NCBI RefSeq assembly: GCF_000422925.1
Contig: NZ_AUGZ01000031.1
Span: 1-52,933, forward strand
DNA: 52,933 bases
From: Paludibacterium yongneupense DSM 18731
GTDB lineage: Bacteria; Pseudomonadota; Gammaproteobacteria; Burkholderiales; Chromobacteriaceae
Direction of reading: 5' to 3'
This document shows, piece after piece, positions 47,155-52,933 of the stretch. The position numbers were made by a program, and so were the translations under genes. The notes under the pieces were generated by a model that did no database searches, was not told the DNA's origin, and saw only the letters and a program-made list of their open reading frames with translations. Numbering within the stretch: the stretch's first letter is position 1; the number at the start of each line of letters is the position of its first letter.

Positions 47155-47753
47155 ACCCCTACACCCTGACCCTGCTGCGGCACGGCGAGATCGACCATCA
47201 GGGCCGCCTGATCGGTCACCTCGACCTGCCGCTGACCGAACTCGGCGCGCGCCAGATGGCAAGCAGCTGGAGGCGTATCAACGGCCTGGCGCCGGTAACG
47301 GCGCTGGCGACCTCGCCCTTGCTGCGCTGCAGGGAGTTCGCCGTACGCCAGGCACTGACCAGCGCCGTGCTGCTCAAGGTGGACGAGCGTTTCAGCGAGA
47401 TGGATTTCGGCGACTGGGATGGTAGCGATCTGGAACGACTGGGCCAGACGCACCCGTCCTGGCGCGCGCAACTGGCAGACGGGTCGCTCAACCCGCCTGG
47501 CGGGGAAAGTTTCGATGAATTTCGTACCCGCACCCTGTCCGGCTTCAGCGAGTGGATCAGCGGCGCGCGCGGCAGCCATCGCGTGCTGGTGACCCACGGC
47601 GGCGTCATCACCGCCTTGCTGGCGGAATTGCTCGGCATCACCTTTTCTTCGGCTCAACTGATGACGGTGCAGCGCGGCGGCTTCGCGCAGCTGTCCATGC
47701 TGGAGGGACACCCGGCCTATCTGATGCACCTGGAAGCTCCATGCGCGGATTGA
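47151..47753 (+). CDS. cobC: Alpha-ribazole phosphatase (histidine phosphatase family)
   Basis: The 200-residue protein has the phosphohistidine motif LLRHGEIDHQGRLIGHLDLPLT, the SEMDFGDWDG acid motif and VTHGGVITALL for the second His. In the middle of a cobalamin operon the likely substrate is alpha-ribazole 5'-phosphate or adenosylcobalamin 5'-phosphate. Start and stop overlap both neighbours (cobT and cobS), a sign of tight coupling. Confidence 0.92.
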   Translation: MNPYTLTLLRHGEIDHQGRLIGHLDLPLTELGARQMASSWRRINGLAPVTALATSPLLRCREFAVRQALTSAVLLKVDERFSEMDFGDWDGSDLERLGQTHPSWRAQLADGSLNPPGGESFDEFRTRTLSGFSEWISGARGSHRVLVTHGGVITALLAELLGITFSSAQLMTVQRGGFAQLSMLEGHPAYLMHLEAPCAD

Positions 47754-48469
47754 TCCTCGCCGTCCAGTTCCTCACCCGGCTCCCCACTCCGCAGCTCAAA
47801 ACCTTCCGCCCGGAATGGCTGCGCGAAGCCGCGCGCTGGTTCGGCGCGGTCGGGCTGGTCGTCGGAGCACTGGTTTATGCGGCGGTTCTGGCCGGCCAGC
47901 GCATCGATCCCTGGGCGGCGGCACTGGCCGGGATCTCGGTCTGGGTCTGGGTGACCGGCGCGCTGCACCTCGACGGCCTGGCCGATTTGTCCGATGCGCT
48001 GGGCGCTGCGCATCGCGACCGCGAACGTTTTCTGCAAGTCATCAAAGACCCGCACCTTGGCAGTTTCGGGACGCTCGCGCTGATCATGGCCGTGCTGGGC
48101 AAGACCGTCTTGCTGATGCTGCTCGCCCAGTCGGCCCGGCTATCGCCGGGCATCGTGCTGATCCCCGCCTGGGCCCGGCTGTTCGCGGTGTTCTGGTCGG
48201 CCTGCCTGCCCGCGCTGGCCCCCGGCAGCGGCGAACGTTTTGCCTGGGGCACCGACTGGCGTGCATTCGGCGTCTCCATGCTCGTCCTCGCCCTGCTATC
48301 CGCATGGCTGGCGCCGGTGCTGTGTCTGGCGCCGCTGGCAGGCCTCGCCTGGTGGTGTTTTCTGAAACGCCGTCTTGGCGGGATGACGGGAGACTGCCTG
48401 GGTGCAGGCATCGAGGTCAGCGAGCTGGCCCTGCTGGTCGCCCTGCTGCTGGCCGGCCGACTCGGCTGA
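47741..48469 (+). CDS. cobS: Adenosylcobinamide-GDP ribazoletransferase
   Basis: The 242-residue inner membrane enzyme joins adenosylcobinamide-GDP with alpha-ribazole. It begins LAVQFLTRLPTPQ, has the family motif TGALHLDGLADLSDALGAAHRDRERFLQVIKDPHLGSFG, then several membrane helices and KRRLGGMTGDCLGAGIEVSELALL. The ATG at 47741 lies inside the cobC end (13-base overlap). It completes cobT-cobC-cobS. Confidence 0.96.
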   Translation: MRGLILAVQFLTRLPTPQLKTFRPEWLREAARWFGAVGLVVGALVYAAVLAGQRIDPWAAALAGISVWVWVTGALHLDGLADLSDALGAAHRDRERFLQVIKDPHLGSFGTLALIMAVLGKTVLLMLLAQSARLSPGIVLIPAWARLFAVFWSACLPALAPGSGERFAWGTDWRAFGVSMLVLALLSAWLAPVLCLAPLAGLAWWCFLKRRLGGMTGDCLGAGIEVSELALLVALLLAGRLG

Positions 48470-48482
48470 TCCGCAGATGGAA

Positions 48483-48517
48483 CAGGGGGCGCATCCGTTT
48501 CCGGAAAGCGCCCCCTG
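48483..48517. terminator. Shared terminator hairpin between cobS and the SPOR gene
   Basis: Perfect 10-bp arms CAGGGGGCGC/GCGCCCCCTG enclose a 15-base loop between two convergent genes. It lacks a long T run on either side, so it may need Rho or act mainly on RNA stability. Confidence 0.6.
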
Positions 48518-48529
48518 CCGCGGCCGTTC

Positions 48530-49375
48530 TTACTGGCAGTTGCTGCTTCTGAGCGCGATGCCCGGCGTCAAGCGCTTCTGCAAGGCCTGGAGCGCCGTCA
48601 CCTGACCGGCCTGCAAGGCGGAGAAGGTCAGCGTGGTACTCTTCGCCTTCTGCCCCTTCGCATCGACCTGAACTTTATCGAAGCCCGCGGCTTTCACCCG
48701 ATCCGCCAGGGCACGGGCGCCATCTTCGCGCCCGAACAGTCCCAGGGACAAGCCACCCTTGCTTTCGCTATCGTTCTGTACGACGTAATTGTCGAAACCT
48801 TTGCCTTTCAACTCTGAAGACAAGGTCTGCGTTTCGGCCCGCGTCGCCAGCGGCGGGTAGTGTACCCAGAAGCGTCCGCTCCCGCGCGTCGACTCTGCGG
48901 CGCTGGAGCTGATCTGGGCGGGCTCGAGCTTCAGCGCAGGCAGTCCGCCCTTGACCCGGGCCAGCAATTTGTCGTCCAGCCCCCCCCAGCTGTAGCAGAT
49001 GGCGGGAGCCGCTCTGGCTGTCGGCGCGACCGCAGCGGCAGGCTTGCTTGCGACAGGTTTGGCCGGGGCGGCTTTGGAGGCGCTTGCGGCGGCCGAAGCG
49101 GCCGGAGCCGGGCTCGCCTTTATTTTTCGCACCGCAACGGCATCGGCACCCGTGGCGGGCGCCGAGGCGGCGACAGGAGCCGAGGCAACCGGCGCCGACG
49201 CCAGAACCACGCGCGCGCCGGAGGCCTCGGGGGGCTGCCAGTCCGCCGGCAGCGTCTTGAGCTGGGCCGGACTGATTTCCTGGGCATGGATATCCACAGG
49301 CACATGCTGCTTCAATGAGCCGTACAAGGCGGCAAGCAGATTCAACACCACGACCAAGCCTAGAAACCACTTCAT
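48530..49375 (-). CDS. SPOR-domain membrane protein
   Basis: The 281-residue protein has an N-terminal membrane anchor (about 3-20, FLGLVVVLNLLAALYGSL) and a long low-complexity Ala/Pro/Lys region (about 50-125). Its C-terminal SPOR-type fold has WVHYPPLATRAETQTLSSELKGKGFDNYVV and GLFGREDGARALADRVKAAGFDKVQV. SPOR domains bind denuded peptidoglycan at division sites. It overlaps the coaX stop by 4 bases and ends the rfaE2-birA-coaX-SPOR series. Confidence 0.88.
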   Translation of the reverse strand: MKWFLGLVVVLNLLAALYGSLKQHVPVDIHAQEISPAQLKTLPADWQPPEASGARVVLASAPVASAPVAASAPATGADAVAVRKIKASPAPAASAAASASKAAPAKPVASKPAAAVAPTARAAPAICYSWGGLDDKLLARVKGGLPALKLEPAQISSSAAESTRGSGRFWVHYPPLATRAETQTLSSELKGKGFDNYVVQNDSESKGGLSLGLFGREDGARALADRVKAAGFDKVQVDAKGQKAKSTTLTFSALQAGQVTALQALQKRLTPGIALRSSNCQ

Positions 49376-50088
49376 GACGCGTTAGCCACCCTTAGCAAAC
49401 CCTGCAGGACAAGATTATCCACGATCTCCAGCGGCGCGGCGAGACAAGGAGCAATCTCGCGCGCATCACCGCCGGTCAACAATACCATCGGCCGGGCGCG
49501 GCCGGTTTGCTGCGCGAGCACATCGCGCGCGCGTTCGATAGCGCCGGCCAGAGCCGCCATCGCACCGCTGGCCAGCGCATCTTCGGTCCCGCGCGGGAAA
49601 TCGACGACCGCTCCGGCCGGACGCGCGAGCTGCGCGGTTCCGGCGGCCAGCGAGGTCAGCATCAGGCGAAACCCCGGGGCGATCAGACCGCCCAGATAGT
49701 CGCCGTCTTCGGTCAGCGACTCCACCGTCAGCGCGGTGCCGGCGCAGGCGACAATCACGTCGCCGCGACACCGTTCATGCGCCGCCAGCACCGCCAGCCA
49801 GCGATCCACGCCTTGTTCGGCCGGATCGTGGTAATGATTGCGCACTCCGAAGCGCGATGCTTCGCTGCGAACCCATTCTACCTCGCACGGCGCAACCGCC
49901 TGTAGCGCAGCCGCCACAGCGGGACCGGCCACGCTCGCCGCGATCACGCGGCTGACCGGAAAATCGCGCCACGCTTGCGCGAGTTCGGCAATCGCCTCGT
50001 TTTCGACCCAGCCTTCGGCGCGCCACGCATCCGCATCATGCAACGCCCACTTGACCCGGGAGTTGCCAGCATCGATCAGTAACTTCAT
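49372..50088 (-). CDS. coaX: Type III pantothenate kinase
   Basis: The 238-residue enzyme makes 4'-phosphopantothenate, the first step to CoA. Motifs are LLIDAGNSRVKWAL (phosphate 1), EQGVDRWLAVLAA, VIVACAGTALTVESLTEDGDYLGGLIAPG and LLTGGDA. The type III form is common in betaproteobacteria. It overlaps birA by 4 bases, as frequently seen in this class. Confidence 0.96.
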   Translation of the reverse strand: MKLLIDAGNSRVKWALHDADAWRAEGWVENEAIAELAQAWRDFPVSRVIAASVAGPAVAAALQAVAPCEVEWVRSEASRFGVRNHYHDPAEQGVDRWLAVLAAHERCRGDVIVACAGTALTVESLTEDGDYLGGLIAPGFRLMLTSLAAGTAQLARPAGAVVDFPRGTEDALASGAMAALAGAIERARDVLAQQTGRARPMVLLTGGDAREIAPCLAAPLEIVDNLVLQGLLRVANAS

Positions 50089-51065
50089 GCCCGGCTCCGC
50101 AGGCTGACTTCACCGATATGATAGGCCTTGATGCCCTGTTCCGTCTCGACCAACAACGCCCCGTTCGAAGCCACCCCGCGCGCGATGCCGTCGACCGGCT
50201 CGCCGTGCGAAAACAGCAGGCGCACCGGGGCGTCCTGATGTGCCGATAAACCCATCCACTCGTCGCGCACCGCAACAAAGCCCCGGTCGTTGAATTCGAG
50301 CAGCACATCGTGCAGCGTATTGAGCAAGGCGGCGAGCAGATCGTTGCGCGACAAAAGCACGCTGCCGTCGGCCAGCGAAGCCACCGGCTGACCGACGTCG
50401 GGTGGAGTGCGCATATTGACGCCTATCCCCACGACCACGGCCGTGGGCCCCAATGCCTCGCCCGACAGCTCGATCAGGATTCCCGACAGCTTGCGGCCAT
50501 CGAGCAGCACGTCGTTCGGCCACTTCAGATGCACCGGCACGCCAAGCTGGCGCAAAGCGCGGCCGATGGCAACACCGACGGCCAGCGACAAGCCGGCCAG
50601 CTCGGCCACTCCCTTGTCGAAGCGCCACAGCAGCGAGAACATCAGGCAATCGCCCAGGCGCGCCTGCCAGCGCCGCCCCAGACGCCCGCGTCCGGCATTC
50701 TGCGACTCGGCGGCCAGCACCAGGCCATGCAAGCCGCCATTGGCGGCTCGCGCCATCAGCTGGGTATTGGTCGAGTCGACGCGGTCGGCGACGGCCACGG
50801 TCCAGACCTCGGCCGCGGCAGGCGCCAGTGCCCGCCGGACGGCAGCCACATCGAGCCAGTCGAACGGCTGTGCGAGCCGGTAACCCTGTCCGCGCACGCT
50901 GAACACCTGCAAGCCCAGTTCGTTCTCGATGAGGTGCACTGCCTGCCAGACCGAGGTGCGCGAACAGCCGAGCCCCTGCGCAATCGCCTCGCCGGAATGA
51001 AAACGACCGTCCGCGAGTTCGCGCAAGACTGCAAAAGCCTGATCAGTCACGGCGTTCCTCGTCAT
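50085..51065 (-). CDS. birA: Biotin-protein ligase / biotin operon repressor
   Basis: The 326-residue protein attaches biotin to acetyl-CoA carboxylase carrier protein. An N-terminal winged helix (about 1-68, FHSGEAIAQGLGCSRTSVWQAV) suggests it also represses biotin genes. The ligase part has DRVDSTNTQL, the biotinyl-AMP loop NAGRGRLGRRWQ and HLKWPNDVLLDGRKLSGILIE. It overlaps rfaE2 by 23 bases and coaX by 4. Confidence 0.95.
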   Translation of the reverse strand: MTRNAVTDQAFAVLRELADGRFHSGEAIAQGLGCSRTSVWQAVHLIENELGLQVFSVRGQGYRLAQPFDWLDVAAVRRALAPAAAEVWTVAVADRVDSTNTQLMARAANGGLHGLVLAAESQNAGRGRLGRRWQARLGDCLMFSLLWRFDKGVAELAGLSLAVGVAIGRALRQLGVPVHLKWPNDVLLDGRKLSGILIELSGEALGPTAVVVGIGVNMRTPPDVGQPVASLADGSVLLSRNDLLAALLNTLHDVLLEFNDRGFVAVRDEWMGLSAHQDAPVRLLFSHGEPVDGIARGVASNGALLVETEQGIKAYHIGEVSLRSRA

Positions 51066-51546
51066 GGCGGATCTTGCGGATCATCGCGGTGGTGGATGTC
51101 TGGAACAGAAAGGGGATGGAATGCACCTGGCCGCCACGAGCGAGCGTCTGCTCCGCGCCGACGATGGCATCGATCGACCAGTCGCCGCCCTTGGCCAGAA
51201 TGTCGGGGCGGATCAGTTCGATCAGGTCTGCCGGGGTGTCCTCGTCGAACCAGGTGACCAGCGATACGCTTTCCAGCGATGCGATCACCGCAGCACGGTT
51301 GGCGAGCGGGTTGATGGGCCTGTCGTCGCCTTTGCCCTGGCGCTTGACCGATGCATCGGTATTCAACGCGACCACCAGTCCGGCGCCAAGAGCGCGGGCC
51401 TGGGCCAGATAGCTGACATGGCCGCGATGGAGGATATCAAAACAGCCGTTGGTGAAAACCAGCGGCCGCGGGAGGCGCCCCAACCGCTCGATCAGAGCCT
51501 GGGGCGGACAGATTTTTTCTTCAAATTGCGGGGTTGGGTAAGCCAT
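51043..51546 (-). CDS. rfaE2: D-glycero-beta-D-manno-heptose 1-phosphate adenylyltransferase
   Basis: The 167-residue protein is the adenylyltransferase half of HldE, here encoded alone as usual in betaproteobacteria. It forms ADP-heptose for LPS inner core synthesis. It has the nucleotidyltransferase motif VFTNGCFDILHRGHVSYLAQAR, LNTDASVKRQGKGDDRPINPLANRA and ILAKGGDW. The kinase half (rfaE1) is not in the window. Its start lies inside the 3' end of the diiron gene (26-base overlap). Confidence 0.96.
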   Translation of the reverse strand: MAYPTPQFEEKICPPQALIERLGRLPRPLVFTNGCFDILHRGHVSYLAQARALGAGLVVALNTDASVKRQGKGDDRPINPLANRAAVIASLESVSLVTWFDEDTPADLIELIRPDILAKGGDWSIDAIVGAEQTLARGGQVHSIPFLFQTSTTAMIRKIRHDEERRD

Positions 51547-52384
51547 TAGTATCCTTCAAACTCGCCGTCACTTCCTTGCGGTAGCGATTGAGAGCTTGAA
51601 TCGTCTCAATCGGCCGCTCGAAGAGGCTGGACAAGTTGCGAAGGATACCACCCACCACGCGTGCTTCCCAAGGTTCATCGAAATGTATTTGACTCGACAA
51701 CCACGCTTCGAGCCATTCCGGATCGGGAAGACGCGACTGCACCGTGTCGTTCGGAAACAGGGATTGGTTCACGTGCAGATTGGTCGGGTGCAGCGGTTTG
51801 GCCGCGCGCGACGATGAAGCCATCAGCAGTCCGATCTTGGCGAAGGCGGCCCGGGCTTCGTTTCCGCAGCGCTCGATCGCCTGCTTCATATACTTGAGGT
51901 ATGCGCCGCCGTGACGCGCTTCGTCGCGCGAGAGCGTTTTGTAGATGTGCTTCAGAACCGGTTCCGTATGCCAGAGCGAGGCGCAGCGGTACCATTGCGT
52001 AAGGCGAACTTCGCCGCAAAAATGCAACATCAGGGTTTCGAGCTGCGGCGCCGGGTCGAACTCGAAACGCACGGCGTGCAGTTCAGCTTCCGTCGGAACC
52101 AGATCGGGGCGGAAGCGGCGCAGGTACTCCATGAGCACCAGCGCGTGCTTCTGTTCTTCATAGAACCAGATCGACATGAAAGCCGAAAAGTCCGAGTCGT
52201 TGCGGTTATCGCGTAAAAACATCTCGGTCGCAGGCAGGGCCGCCCATTCGGTGATGGCGTTCATCCTGACGGTCTGCGCCTGTTCGTCGGACAGCTTGTC
52301 AGACTCGAAAGCATGCCAGGGGATGTCGTCGGACAGATTCCAGCGTGCTTTTTCCAGTTGAGCAAACAGTTCGGGATACAGCAT
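51521..52384 (-). CDS. Ferritin-like diiron protein of unknown substrate
   Basis: The 287-residue helical protein carries a full set of diiron ligands. E77-Q-K-H80 and E155-A-R-H158 are two ExxH pairs, with Glu54 (ATEMF) and Glu125 (FCGEV) as the further carboxylates. This pattern belongs to the ferritin-like superfamily and is closest to acyl-ACP desaturase-like or AurF-like oxygenases. The substrate cannot be inferred. The ATG at 52384 follows AAGGAG; the frame upstream is not convincing. It overlaps rfaE2, so it heads the rfaE2-birA-coaX-SPOR unit. Confidence 0.85.
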   Translation of the reverse strand: MLYPELFAQLEKARWNLSDDIPWHAFESDKLSDEQAQTVRMNAITEWAALPATEMFLRDNRNDSDFSAFMSIWFYEEQKHALVLMEYLRRFRPDLVPTEAELHAVRFEFDPAPQLETLMLHFCGEVRLTQWYRCASLWHTEPVLKHIYKTLSRDEARHGGAYLKYMKQAIERCGNEARAAFAKIGLLMASSSRAAKPLHPTNLHVNQSLFPNDTVQSRLPDPEWLEAWLSSQIHFDEPWEARVVGGILRNLSSLFERPIETIQALNRYRKEVTASLKDTNGLPNPAI

Positions 52385-52933
52385 GACAGCTCCTTGCCAG
52401 ATTGATGGCATGAGCTTGATCCAGCTCATGGACAAAGCCTAAACATTAGCATAGTTCACGCTGTTCTGGCTCGCTATATTTTCGCTTCCGCTCATGCGCG
52501 GCGGTCTTCCACCTGGGCTCGCGCGGTTCGGCCCCATGGCGGCAAGAGCTGGTCGCGCCTGCTGGCAGCCCCTCCTTGTCGTCATGATTTCACTGCCCGC
52601 AGTACAGAACGAATCTCCAAGCCATTCGCAGTGGGGACAGGCGATGGCCACGGCCACGGAGTCGCCATTCGTCATGCCGGCGACGGCCGCGCGGGGCGGA
52701 ATCCAGTGAGCATGCATCTGCCTTGTCACGGCCTAGGGTGCACGATAAAGATTACGCCGAGATGGCGATTGGCGGGCATTCGCACGCGATGAGGCTGTGG
52801 ACGGGGGTGGCGTCTCGTTCGTGGGGGGCGATTGTCCGTGGCCCGACGACGAGCCGGCCTCCCGTCCTCCTTCGGGTGTTCAGGCGTCGGCCGGGAGGCC
52901 GGCTCGCCGTCCGTTTACATCCGGCGGACGCCG
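52385..52933. other. Region upstream of the diiron gene, no supported gene
   Basis: Open frames of 71 codons (plus, 52494-52709) and 96 codons (minus, 52439-52729) exist but have no good ribosome binding site, recognised family or signal. The first 60 bases should contain the diiron gene promoter. A long inverted repeat lies at 52851-52905. Confidence 0.5.
52851..52905. repeat. Inverted repeat with 14-bp arms
   Basis: GAGCCGGCCTCCCG (52851-52864) and CGGGAGGCCGGCTC (52892-52905) are perfectly complementary with 27 bases between. It could form a stable RNA hairpin, serve as a terminator for a gene beyond the window, or belong to a dispersed repeat. Confidence 0.65.

Noticed and set aside
52439-52729. 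A 96-codon minus-strand open frame upstream of the diiron gene
   Set aside because: No family, no good start signal, and a plus-strand frame of equal quality overlaps it.

Overview
The window is GC-rich, gene-dense bacterial DNA, most likely from a betaproteobacterium of the Neisseriales (Chromobacteriaceae-like). This rests on gene order and gene content, not on a search. The supporting features are the zapA / 6S RNA / 5-formyl-THF cyclo-ligase order, SPOR-coaX-birA next to a stand-alone rfaE2, an lpdA with its own lipoyl domain, purD-purH-fis-dusB, and holA-lptE-leuS.

Layout. Positions 1-1773 hold the N-terminal part of a large AIDA-type autotransporter adhesin. Positions 2346-11229 form an accessory carbohydrate region. 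On the minus strand it has a glycyl radical enzyme of the YbiW type, its activase, a GntR/UTRA regulator, a stand-alone EIIA, an EIIA-HPr-EI fusion and an EIIB-like protein without the phosphorylatable cysteine. An FsaA-type aldolase diverges on the plus strand. A perfect FNR-type box and a perfect 9-bp-arm palindrome sit in the divergent intergenic region. YbiW, YbiY and FsaA together are the core of the radical-mediated 1,5-anhydroglucitol-6-phosphate route known from E. coli.

Positions 11279-18474 carry an EamA transporter, a tolQ without tolR, tsaC, purD, purH, fis, dusB and RNase P RNA. Positions 18546-24079 encode TamB and TamA. Positions 24219-30408 are the pyruvate dehydrogenase operon aceE-aceF-lpdA, with a long near-perfect inverted repeat upstream of aceE. 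Next come a BepA-like M48 protease, a BigR/SqrR-like ArsR regulator, a beta-carbonic anhydrase, nadD, rsfS, rlmH, an unknown small gene, holA, lptE, leuS, prolyl aminopeptidase, 5-formyl-THF cyclo-ligase, 6S RNA, zapA and a zapB-like gene.

Positions 42376-48469 are a cobalamin block. A cobalamin riboswitch leads btuB-cobU-btuF on the minus strand; cobT-cobC-cobS diverge on the plus strand. The window ends with a SPOR protein, coaX, birA, rfaE2, a ferritin-like diiron protein and about 550 bases with no convincing gene but a 14-bp-arm inverted repeat.

Main point of interest: an apparently oxygen-regulated anhydrosugar locus next to an incomplete PTS (no EIIC, an EIIB-like protein without cysteine, and EIIA present twice).
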